The notes below the pieces were generated by a model. It searched no databases and was not told where the DNA came from. It saw only the letters and a list, made by a program, of their open reading frames with translations. A program made the translations under genes and the position numbers. 5,245 nucleotides of DNA from Betaproteobacteria bacterium (GTDB taxonomy: Bacteria; Pseudomonadota; Gammaproteobacteria; Burkholderiales; SG8-39). The stretch spans positions 1 to 5,245 of the forward strand of contig QYQC01000115.1 in assembly GCA_007280315.1 (NCBI GenBank), given 5' to 3'. Of this stretch, positions 1 through 4,874 are shown piece after piece. Position 1 is the first letter of the stretch. Each line of letters opens with the position of its first letter.

Positions 1-403
1 CGGACAAGGCATGCTTGCGCGCGTAACGTTCGAAGGTTTGTCCGGGCAGTTCGTGCTCGGACTTCTACTTGGTCTGGTATGGATCCCCTGTGTGGGACCG
101 ACGCTGGGTGCGACGCTTACACTTGCCAGCCAGGGGCAGCAACTCGTTCAGGTGATCCTGGTCATGGCCTTGTTCGGATTGGGGGCAGGTCTGCCGTTGG
201 TGGTCCTCGGTTCGCTTTCGCGCGAAGCCATGCTGCGCATGCGCGGCAGGTTGCTCGCGGCCGGTCACCAAGGCAAGCGCCTGCTGGGCGCGGCCATGTT
301 GCTGGTCGGCGCGTTGATTCTCACCGGGCTGGATAAACGCTTCGAAACCTGGGTGCTCGACATCCTTCCAACCTGGCTGACCCAGATCGGGACGTCGCTT
401 TAG
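1..403 (+). CDS. CcdA/DsbD-type membrane thiol-electron transporter, C-terminal part
   Basis: The reading frame is open from the first bases (codons begin at base 2) to a TAG at 401-403, so the start lies outside the window; the ATG at 11 is probably internal. About 133 residues are visible. Three hydrophobic segments can be seen: one containing WIPCVGPTLGA (codons near 83-115), one around LVQVILVMALFGLGAGLPLVV, and one around LLGAAMLLVGALILTGL, followed by a short polar tail. The PCVGP motif in a helix is the hallmark of the second half of CcdA-family proteins, whose two membrane cysteines pass electrons from cytoplasmic thioredoxin to periplasmic thiol proteins, including those that keep apocytochrome c reduced. 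The partner cysteine, normally in the first helix, would lie upstream of the window. CcdA, the DsbD core and ScsB-like proteins cannot be separated from this fragment. The gene converges on the TVP38-family gene. Confidence 0.85.
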   Translation, partial: GQGMLARVTFEGLSGQFVLGLLLGLVWIPCVGPTLGATLTLASQGQQLVQVILVMALFGLGAGLPLVVLGSLSREAMLRMRGRLLAAGHQGKRLLGAAMLLVGALILTGLDKRFETWVLDILPTWLTQIGTSL

Positions 404-406
404 GGA

Positions 407-425
407 TGAGCGCAAACAACGCTCA
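407..425. terminator. Hairpin between convergent gene ends
   Basis: TGAGCG (407-412) and CGCTCA (420-425) form a perfect 6-bp inverted repeat around a 7-base loop, filling the 19-base gap between the CcdA-type gene and the convergent TVP38-family gene. The right arm contains the stop codon of the latter. Neither strand has a T-run after the stem, so it is not a standard intrinsic terminator. It could slow or end transcription from either side, or be chance. Confidence 0.3.
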
Positions 426-1085
426 GGTCGGTGGCGGACGCAGGTGATCCCGTATAAGTTTCACCACGAGTGGGATCAGGGTTATGGCGCCCAGCGCCAG
501 CACGGAAATCATGATCCGGTCGGATTCACCCGTGGCCATCTCGCCGCCGAAATGCGCCAACAGGAAGCTCGCCGGCACGACGCCGATCAGCGTTGCGATG
601 GCGAAGCGCCAGAACGAGAGTACCGTCAGACCCGCCGCGTAGCTGACGATATCGAATGAAATGAACGGCAGGAGGCGACTGACCAGCACGATGCCCATCA
701 GCGCGTTCTGGGATCCCAGCAGGCTCATCGACAGGCGTTCGCCGAACCAGCGCCGCATTGTTTCTCCGCCAAGCCAGCGTGCCAGGCTGAACGCGGCCAG
801 CGCGCCGATCTCAGAGCCCAGCAAAACATATAGCGTGCCCCAGACGTGGCCATAGGCGGCGCCGGCGGCCAGGGCGATGGGCGCGCTGGGAATCGGACTC
901 ACCAGGATTGCGAGCACCATGAGGCCGACCACCATCAGCGGACCCCAGGGACCAAGCTGCGTTATGCGATCGTGCAGCGCGGCTCGGTCCAGTATCGTTG
1001 CCATCGCGCCGGTTTGGTGCAGCAGCCAGTAGGTCGTCGCAAGCAGCGCCAGCAGCGCAAGCACGGCGAGCAGTTTGAACCGCAT
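423..1085 (-). CDS. TVP38/TMEM64 family (VTT/SNARE-associated domain) inner-membrane protein
   Basis: A 220-residue integral membrane protein of the VTT (DedA-like) superfamily. A hydrophobic N-terminal helix (about residues 4-22) is followed by the family core. SPIPSAPIALAAGAAYG (63-79) and GTLYVLLGSEIGALAAFSLARWLG (83-106) match the usual proline/glycine-rich re-entrant segment and the helix ending in ARxLG. SRLLPFISFDIVSYAAGLT (136-154) is the second conserved stretch, and two more helices lie at about 160-178 and 190-210. The ATG at 1085 is chosen because the frame upstream of it overlaps the SelD gene and encodes only arginine/glycine-rich shadow sequence; the ribosome site is weak. It starts 11 bases after the stop of the oxidoreductase-SelD gene, so translational coupling in one operon is likely. 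Members are often linked to lipid transport or, in some cases, selenite or metal handling, but no substrate can be read from this sequence. Confidence 0.85.
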   Translation of the reverse strand: MRFKLLAVLALLALLATTYWLLHQTGAMATILDRAALHDRITQLGPWGPLMVVGLMVLAILVSPIPSAPIALAAGAAYGHVWGTLYVLLGSEIGALAAFSLARWLGGETMRRWFGERLSMSLLGSQNALMGIVLVSRLLPFISFDIVSYAAGLTVLSFWRFAIATLIGVVPASFLLAHFGGEMATGESDRIMISVLALGAITLIPLVVKLIRDHLRPPPT

Positions 1086-1096
1086 CGACTTCGTCG

Positions 1097-3373
1097 CTAT
1101 TTCAGCTTGAGGACGATAGGCGCCAGCGCCGCGCCCGGCGCCAGCACCCGGCCGATTGCCGCCGCGTGGGTGTAACCCAGCGCGTGCAGTGCGTCGAGGC
1201 AGGCCTCGGCGCGATTCCCAGGGACGCTCGCCAACAGCCCGCCGGCGGTCTGCGGATCGAAGATCAGCGGATAGCACGGATGGCCCAGCGCTTCGTTCTG
1301 GTTGCGCAGCGCGCGGCGCAACCGCACGTTGGCCGGCTGCAGCGAACTCAGGATGCCGGCGGCACTGGTCTCCTCGGCGCCGTCCAGCACCGGCAGCGCC
1401 GCCAGGTTCAATTCCGCGTCCACGCCCGAGGGCCGGGTCATTTCCACCAGATGCCCGAGCAGGCCGAAACCGGTCAGGTCGGTACAGGCGGTCGCGCCAT
1501 GCTCGCGCAGGCACTGCGCGCCGAGGCGGTTCGACTGGCACATGGAGACGAGGGCCGCGTCGATCCAGCGACCGCGGGCTTCGAGGCGCGCATGCGCTGC
1601 GAACAGCGTGCCCGTACCTATCGGTTTGGTCAGCACCAGGACATCGCCCGGCCGCATGCCGCTTTTCTTCATCACCGCCGCGATATCTTCGTCCACCAGG
1701 CCGTTGACGGCAAAACCCAGCGCCAGTTCGCTGCCCTCGCCGGTATGGCCGCCGACCAGCGCGCAATTGGCTTCGTTGAGCACTTCGATTGCGCCCGACA
1801 TCATTTGAAAAAGCACGTCCTCGACTTTTGCTTCGAGTCCCGGGGGCACAGTGACGATTGCGGTGGCCGACTGTGCCTCGGCTCCCATGGCGAATATGTC
1901 GCCCAGGGCATGGTTGGCCGCGACCTTGCCAAAAACAAAGGGATCGTCGATGAAGGAGCGGAAGAAATCCACGGTGTGCACCACCAGCTTGCCCGGCGGC
2001 ACGCGCACTACCGCGGCATCGTCAGGCGCGTGCAGGCCGATGAGCACGTCGTCGCGCTCGACCGGAGCCAGCGAGCCGAGTGCGCGCGACAGTACAGTGG
2101 CGCCGACTTTCGCGCCGCAGCCGCCGCAGCGCATGGCGATGGCCGAAATGGCTTGCACCGCCTCTTCCTGATCGAGCTTCACCGCGGATGACGCCGTCGG
2201 CGCTGCAGCCATCGGCGGAAACCGGTCGAACTTGAGCATGGAGCGCCGGTCGATCCAATCCTTCCAGCGCCACACCCAGGCGCCCTGAAAACCGAGCGCG
2301 CCGCGCGACGCCACGGCGTACTGATCTCCGGTGCTGATCAGCGCCAGCCATTTGCTCTGCGGGCGGTAGGACTGAAGCGCCTGACCTTCGACCGCGTGGC
2401 GCAGGTTTTCCGCGAGCGGCGGTCCCTGGCGCACCGCGAACACCCCCGCCTTTTCGCGCGGGTGGTTCACCATGCTGGCAATGTCGCCTGCGGCAAACAC
2501 TCTGGAGTCCGTCATTGTCTGCAGCGTGTCTCTTACCTGGATGCATCCGTCGGCATCGAGCGCGAGTCCGGTTTCGCGCAGCCACGGCGCGCCGCCGGCG
2601 CGCGTGACCCAGACGATTTCGTCGGCATCGACGCTTTCGCCGCCGGTCGTTTGCAGGCGTGTCGCCGATACCGCGTTGACCTCGGCGTTGCAATGCAGAG
2701 TCACCCCGCGCTTGGCCAGTACCTGCTCGAAAGCACGGCGCACGGTCGCATTGTGGGTCGGCAGGACGACCGGATCGCTGGTGAGCAAATGGAAACCAAG
2801 CTCGTCCGGATTGCGTCCCAGCGCGTGTAATTCCCTGCGCAAACGGTATTGCATCGCCAGCGTCAGTTCGACCCCGCCGGCGCCGCCGCCGACGACCGCG
2901 ATACGCGTGGGACCGGCATGCCGGCGCACGCGCTCGAGCAGCAGCAACCAGCGTGCATTGAAGCCGTTAATCGGTTTGACCGGCACGGCGTACTGCGCCG
3001 CGCCGGGTACATCGCCAATCTGCGGTGTGGAGCCGATGTTTATCGACAGGCAGTCATAGCCGACAGGCGGGCGATCGCGGCAGAGGACCTTGCCCGAGTC
3101 GCGGTCCAGACCCAGCGCTTCATCGCGAAACAGCCGTGCGCCGGCGAACCGGGCCAGTCGCGACAGGTCGATATGGACTTCGTCGTAACTGTAATGACCT
3201 GCGATATAGCCCGGCAGCATGCCGGAGTAGGGCGTGTGGGTGTCGCGGCAGATCACGGTCAGGCGCACCCCTGGGACGGGCTTCATGCCGAAGCGCTTGA
3301 GCACCACTACGTGGCTGTGCCCCCCGCCGACGAGCACGATGTCCCTGAGGACCGGTTGATCGGGCGCTTGCAT
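1097..3373 (-). CDS. selD: Fused pyridine nucleotide-disulfide oxidoreductase / selenide, water dikinase (SelD)
   Basis: A 758-residue two-domain protein. Residues 1 to about 395 are an NDH-2-like FAD/NAD(P) oxidoreductase: FAD-binding IVLVGGGHSH (12-21), the conserved THTPYSGMLPGYIAGHY stretch (45-61), a second nucleotide site VVGGGAGGVE (160-169) and the C-terminal FAD motif FAAGDIA (293-299). Residues from about 409 are selenophosphate synthetase, which makes selenophosphate from selenide and ATP. RCGGCGAKVG carries catalytic Cys419 and Lys422 (equivalent to E. coli Cys17/Lys20; the non-essential second Cys is Ala). The metal/ATP motifs DDAAVV (451), TVDFF (467), DIFAMG (492), GGHT (541), DLTGFGLLGH (632) and FDPQTAGGLL (705) all look intact. 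This fusion is a known architecture, and the oxidoreductase may supply reduced selenium (inference). The start at 3373 is chosen over the ATG at 3400 because only 3373 has a good ribosome site. No selA, selB, tRNA-Sec or mnmH gene lies in the window. Confidence 0.95.
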   Translation of the reverse strand: MQAPDQPVLRDIVLVGGGHSHVVVLKRFGMKPVPGVRLTVICRDTHTPYSGMLPGYIAGHYSYDEVHIDLSRLARFAGARLFRDEALGLDRDSGKVLCRDRPPVGYDCLSINIGSTPQIGDVPGAAQYAVPVKPINGFNARWLLLLERVRRHAGPTRIAVVGGGAGGVELTLAMQYRLRRELHALGRNPDELGFHLLTSDPVVLPTHNATVRRAFEQVLAKRGVTLHCNAEVNAVSATRLQTTGGESVDADEIVWVTRAGGAPWLRETGLALDADGCIQVRDTLQTMTDSRVFAAGDIASMVNHPREKAGVFAVRQGPPLAENLRHAVEGQALQSYRPQSKWLALISTGDQYAVASRGALGFQGAWVWRWKDWIDRRSMLKFDRFPPMAAAPTASSAVKLDQEEAVQAISAIAMRCGGCGAKVGATVLSRALGSLAPVERDDVLIGLHAPDDAAVVRVPPGKLVVHTVDFFRSFIDDPFVFGKVAANHALGDIFAMGAEAQSATAIVTVPPGLEAKVEDVLFQMMSGAIEVLNEANCALVGGHTGEGSELALGFAVNGLVDEDIAAVMKKSGMRPGDVLVLTKPIGTGTLFAAHARLEARGRWIDAALVSMCQSNRLGAQCLREHGATACTDLTGFGLLGHLVEMTRPSGVDAELNLAALPVLDGAEETSAAGILSSLQPANVRLRRALRNQNEALGHPCYPLIFDPQTAGGLLASVPGNRAEACLDALHALGYTHAAAIGRVLAPGAALAPIVLKLK

Positions 3374-3379
3374 CGGGAT

Positions 3380-3385
3380 TTCCTT
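3380..3385 (-). promoter_or_regulatory. Ribosome binding site deciding the SelD-fusion start
   Basis: On the minus strand AAGGA (complement of 3381-3385) sits 7 bases before the ATG at 3373. The in-frame ATG nine codons upstream, at 3400, is preceded by CGCGCGCGGC with no purine-rich site. The shorter start also places the protein's first residues directly before the FAD-binding strand, as in related proteins. Confidence 0.65.
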
Positions 3386-3400
3386 GTTCCTTGATAGCAT

Positions 3401-3425
3401 GCCGCGCGCGACTGACGACCGCGGC
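3401..3425. repeat. Inverted repeat between anti-sigma and SelD-fusion genes
   Basis: GCCGCG (3401-3406) and CGCGGC (3420-3425) are perfect inverse complements, 13 bases apart, in the 60-base gap between the anti-sigma stop and the SelD-fusion start. No T-run follows on the minus strand, so it is more likely an intra-operon hairpin affecting mRNA stability, or chance in GC-rich DNA, than a terminator. Confidence 0.25.
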
Positions 3426-3433
3426 AGATCGGC

Positions 3434-3640
3434 TCAGTCCCGCTCTTGTTCGAGCACCTCGGGAACTTTGCGCGCGGCACGGCGCAGAAATTCGATCTGA
3501 CGGTTGAAATTGCCGCAACCTTTGCACATCATCAGGTGCAGGCTGAGCAGCATGCGCTCCGAGGACGTCAGCGGCTGCTCCATCGCCATCGATGACAATC
3601 TGGCGGCTTGCTCGCACGAATACATCAATTTAGAACTCAT
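3434..3640 (-). CDS. Small zinc-finger (ZAS/zf-HC2 type) anti-sigma factor
   Basis: A 68-residue protein with Cys9 near the N-terminus and a His35-x3-Cys39-x2-Cys42 motif (HLMMCKGC) followed by a basic helix (NFNRQIEFLRRAARK). This is the zinc-binding anti-sigma (ZAS) pattern: such domains clasp an ECF sigma factor and release it when the zinc-thiol site is oxidised or occupied by another metal. It lies directly downstream of the ECF sigma gene, the usual sigma/anti-sigma order. There is no transmembrane helix, so the sensor should be cytoplasmic, as in RsrA/ChrR-type proteins, rather than membrane-tethered. The ATG at 3640 has no clear ribosome site of its own, but it overlaps the stop of a 7-codon mini-ORF that has one. 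Its signal is not shown by the sequence; thiol oxidation or a soft metal is an inference from the motif. Confidence 0.8.
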   Translation of the reverse strand: MSSKLMYSCEQAARLSSMAMEQPLTSSERMLLSLHLMMCKGCGNFNRQIEFLRRAARKVPEVLEQERD

Positions 3641-3660
3641 TTCGAATTGAGGGAATACAT
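3637..3660 (-). CDS. Seven-codon mini-ORF coupled to the anti-sigma start
   Basis: ATG at 3660 opens a frame reading MYSLNSK and then TGA (3639-3637). The TGA overlaps the anti-sigma ATG (3640-3638) as ATGA, the typical arrangement for re-initiation. The mini-ORF has a purine-rich AAGGGGAG (complement of 3670-3677) 9 bases before its ATG, plus GAGGGG directly next to it, whereas the anti-sigma ATG has none. It may act only to deliver ribosomes to the anti-sigma start. A seven-codon ORF can easily arise by chance; it is listed for its position and ribosome site. Confidence 0.3.
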   Translation of the reverse strand: MYSLNSK

Positions 3661-3683
3661 CCCCTCGTACTCCCCTTTGTCAA
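3654..3683 (-). promoter_or_regulatory. Possible sigma-70 promoter before the anti-sigma gene
   Basis: On the minus strand a perfect TTGACA (complement of 3678-3683) is followed after 18 bases by TGTATT (complement of 3654-3659), 4 of 6 matches to the -10 consensus. Transcription would begin only a few bases before the anti-sigma ATG, giving an almost leaderless mRNA. This would exclude translation of the mini-ORF from the same transcript. It could let the anti-sigma and SelD genes be expressed apart from the sigma gene. Weak evidence. Confidence 0.2.
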
Positions 3684-3713
3684 AGCCCGCTCCGGCGATT
3701 CCGAAACGGCAGG

Positions 3714-4286
3714 TCATTGATGGCCTGCCCCGAACCAGTTTTTGTTCATGCACGCGCGCAGGCTCAGCCTCGCTCGGAACAGTATCACGTGCAGGTTGGT
3801 CGTTGTAATCCCGATATTCTTACAGATTTCCTCGGATGATAGTCCCATCACCTCGCGCATCGAGAATACCAGCGCGTCGCGTTTGGACATGCGCTGGCAG
3901 CAATCCTGATACACCTGCCAGAACTGGTTTGACTCGAGTGCGGCATCGGGCATGCCCCAGTCCGCCGGCGGGTCGATCCACTTGCCCTTTGCGTTGAACG
4001 GGTCCGCGGAGGATGCGCCCTCCTCCCCCAGTGAAATTGCGTCGACCGGCAGTCCGCGGCCGCGGCTGCGGGTCAGATCGATAATTTTGTGTTTCAGAAT
4101 ACCTGTAAGCCAGGTACGAAGCTGCGAGCGGCCCTGGAAACGGTCGAGCTGGGCCAGCGCGGCGATCAGCGTGTCCTGCACGGCGTCCTCGGCGAGCGAC
4201 GCATCGTGCAAATGAAACAGCGCATATCGCTGCAGGTATTTTCGGTGCGCTTCCAGGGATTGCGCCTGATCGTCTTGTGCCGCCAT
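3714..4286 (-). CDS. ECF-type RNA polymerase sigma factor (sigma-70 family, group IV)
   Basis: A 190-residue sigma factor with only regions 2 and 4. Region 2 (about 15-75) includes DASLAEDAVQDTLIAALAQLDRF and the promoter-melting stretch RSQLRTWLTGILKHKIIDLTR. A linker of about 45 residues follows (PPADWGMPDAALES). Region 4 (about 123-180) has the helix-turn-helix SSEEICKNIGITTTNLHVILFRARLSLR. The NLxVxLxRAR and C-terminal NWFG features resemble, from memory, the proteobacterial ECF group TIGR02943. The ATG at 4286 is chosen because AGGA lies 8 bases upstream. An ATG at 4295 and a GTG at 4334 are in frame but lack well-placed ribosome sites, and would add 3 or 16 non-conserved residues. The zinc-finger anti-sigma gene follows after 73 bases, and the NPC-repeat genes diverge from it. 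It probably directs its own operon and the divergent genes (inference). Confidence 0.92.
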   Translation of the reverse strand: MAAQDDQAQSLEAHRKYLQRYALFHLHDASLAEDAVQDTLIAALAQLDRFQGRSQLRTWLTGILKHKIIDLTRSRGRGLPVDAISLGEEGASSADPFNAKGKWIDPPADWGMPDAALESNQFWQVYQDCCQRMSKRDALVFSMREVMGLSSEEICKNIGITTTNLHVILFRARLSLRACMNKNWFGAGHQ

Positions 4287-4306
4287 CGTGCTCATCCTGT
4301 GGGGTA

Positions 4307-4335
4307 TGACCCGTTTCGCATCGTGCGCCGTCACA
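4307..4335 (-). promoter_or_regulatory. Weak candidate promoter for the sigma operon
   Basis: Reading the minus strand, TGTGAC (complement of 4330-4335) is followed after 17 bases by GGGTCA (complement of 4307-4312). The spacing equals that of the better candidate facing the NPC genes, and the TGT-A core of the -35 element is shared. If real, the mRNA would start around 4300 and support the 4286 start codon. The match is loose and may be chance. Confidence 0.2.
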
Positions 4336-4352
4336 TTTTGCCATGAATCGCC

Positions 4353-4366
4353 GCGGACGCGTCCGC
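4353..4366. repeat. Perfect 14-bp palindrome in the divergent control region
   Basis: GCGGACGCGTCCGC is fully self-complementary with no spacer. It lies between the sigma gene and the NPC-repeat genes, upstream of both. Its form suits a binding site for a dimeric regulator, but no regulator is identified and GC-rich DNA makes such palindromes less rare. Confidence 0.4.
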
Positions 4367-4394
4367 CCGGGAAATTGCCGCTGCGGCCAGAACG

Positions 4395-4417
4395 AGGCGA
4401 CGCCGGCGTCGTCGCCT
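4395..4417. repeat. Second palindrome nested with an inverted repeat
   Basis: CGACGCCGGCGTCG (4398-4411) is a perfect 14-bp palindrome. Overlapping it, AGGCGAC (4395-4401) and GTCGCCT (4411-4417) form a 7-bp inverted repeat around 9 bases. Its centre lies 45 bp (between four and five helical turns) from the centre of the palindrome at 4353-4366, just upstream of the candidate promoter for the NPC genes. The half-sites of the two palindromes share GACGC but are otherwise different. Confidence 0.4.
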
Positions 4418-4438
4418 GAATCCGTAATCGAAATCATT

Positions 4439-4467
4439 TGTAAGAAATCTCCGGATACTGCCGACTA
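4439..4467 (+). promoter_or_regulatory. Candidate ECF-sigma promoter for the NPC-repeat genes
   Basis: TGTAAG (4439-4444) and CGACTA (4462-4467) are separated by 17 bases. The form, a TGTAA-like -35 and a CG-led -10, resembles promoters used by several ECF sigma factors (TGTAAC / CGTC type) and not the housekeeping consensus. No good TTGACA/TATAAT pair was seen upstream of 4544. Transcription would start near 4474 with a leader of about 70 bases. Two direct copies of CCGGATA (4451-4457, 4469-4475), 18 bases apart, flank the -10 element. Confidence 0.35.
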
Positions 4468-4478
4468 CCCGGATAGCA

Positions 4479-4496
4479 GGGCAGCGCCTCGCTCCC
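4479..4496 (+). other. Leader hairpin near the predicted mRNA 5' end
   Basis: GGG (4479-4481) pairs with CCC (4494-4496) and AGCG (4483-4486) with CGCT (4490-4493), with one bulged C and a CCT loop. If transcription starts near 4474, this 7-bp stem would sit almost at the 5' end and could protect the message. No T-run follows directly, so it is not a terminator. Confidence 0.3.
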
Positions 4497-4543
4497 GGCT
4501 CGGTCACATCTACGTCTTTTTCGACCTTTTAGGAGACTCAACA

Positions 4544-4783
4544 ATGAATATGCTAAAACAATCCGCCAGACTGGCGATGGCCAGCGCGCTGGCGCTGGGC
4601 CTGGGCGGCCCGGCCCTGGCAAACCCCTGCGGCGCAAAGAAGAATCCCTGCGCGCCGAAATCTGCCAACCCCTGCGAAGCGAAAAAGAAAAACCCGGGCG
4701 CGGCGAAGAAAATGAACCCCTGCGCCGCCAAGAAGGCGAATCCCTGCGCAGCCAAGAACCCCTGCGCCGCGAAAAAGATGTAG
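4544..4783 (+). CDS. Secreted NPC-repeat protein (signal peptide plus seven Cys repeats)
   Basis: A 79-residue protein of no family I recognise. Residues 1-26 are a classic Sec signal peptide: basic MNMLKQSAR, a hydrophobic Ala/Leu core, and PALA before the likely cut. The 53-residue mature part is nothing but seven tandem units: NPCGAKK, NPCAPKSA, NPCEAKKK, NPGAAKKM, NPCAAKKA, NPCAAK, NPCAAKKM. It has 6 Cys, 13 Lys and a single acidic residue, so it is very basic and probably unfolded until it binds something. Unit 4 has Gly in place of Cys. The ATG at 4544 has AGGAGA 7 bases upstream; the frame extends further 5' but that part is not protein-like. A metal-buffering, thiol-reactive or RiPP-like role (compare the unrelated Cys-repeat HvfA/bufferin precursors) is possible but unproven. 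Its divergent position from the ECF sigma gene suggests control by it. Confidence 0.85.
   Translation: MNMLKQSARLAMASALALGLGGPALANPCGAKKNPCAPKSANPCEAKKKNPGAAKKMNPCAAKKANPCAAKNPCAAKKM
4622..4780 (+). repeat. Tandem NPC coding repeat, spacing 7-8-8-8-8-6-8 residues
   Basis: Seven units each begin with AAC/AAT-CCC/CCG-TGC (GGC in unit 4) and continue with Ala/Lys codons. The copies vary by synonymous and conservative changes (AAC/AAT, GCC/GCG/GCA, AAG/AAA), so the array is not a fresh slippage product. Protein-level selection on Asn-Pro-Cys and Lys is the simpler reading. Confidence 0.8.
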
Positions 4784-4801
4784 CAGCGCGGGCCGAATGC
4801 C

Positions 4802-4830
4802 CTGGACCGGCGTGTGCGCTGGTCCAGCGC
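4802..4830 (+). other. Two overlapping, mutually exclusive hairpins between the NPC-repeat genes
   Basis: Hairpin A: CTGGACC-GGCG (4802-4812) pairs with CGCT-GGTCCAG (4817-4827) around a TGTG tetraloop, 11 bp with one G-T wobble. Hairpin B: GCGCTGG (4816-4822) and CCAGCGC (4824-4830) are inverse complements around a single T. The arms overlap, so only one can form at a time. There is no T-run after either, so a standard terminator is unlikely. A processing or stability element that sets unequal expression of the two genes, or a DNA palindrome bound by a protein, are possible. Confidence 0.45.
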
Positions 4831-4874
4831 AGCTTCGCTATCAGCAATTGCGGCAAACCAAGGAGGAAACCGCC

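Noticed and set aside
423..1766. A 447-codon minus-strand frame that would give the TVP38-family protein a long N-terminal extension
   Set aside because: The extension runs through the SelD coding region in another frame and is Arg/Gly-rich shadow sequence; the conserved protein begins at the ATG at 1085.
4287..4334. GTG start at 4334 (or ATG at 4295) for the sigma factor
   Set aside because: No well-placed ribosome site precedes either, while AGGA lies 8 bases before the ATG at 4286 and the added residues are outside the conserved domain.
4511..4530. T-rich stretches TCTTTTT and CCTTTT before the first NPC gene as a terminator
   Set aside because: The nearest stem (4479-4496) ends about 20 bases earlier, so the spacing does not fit an intrinsic terminator; the Ts run straight into the ribosome site.
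4544..4783. Calling the small NPC-repeat protein a metallothionein
   Set aside because: It is exported, has single well-spaced cysteines in place of CxC/CC clusters and is Lys-rich; metal binding is only a hypothesis.
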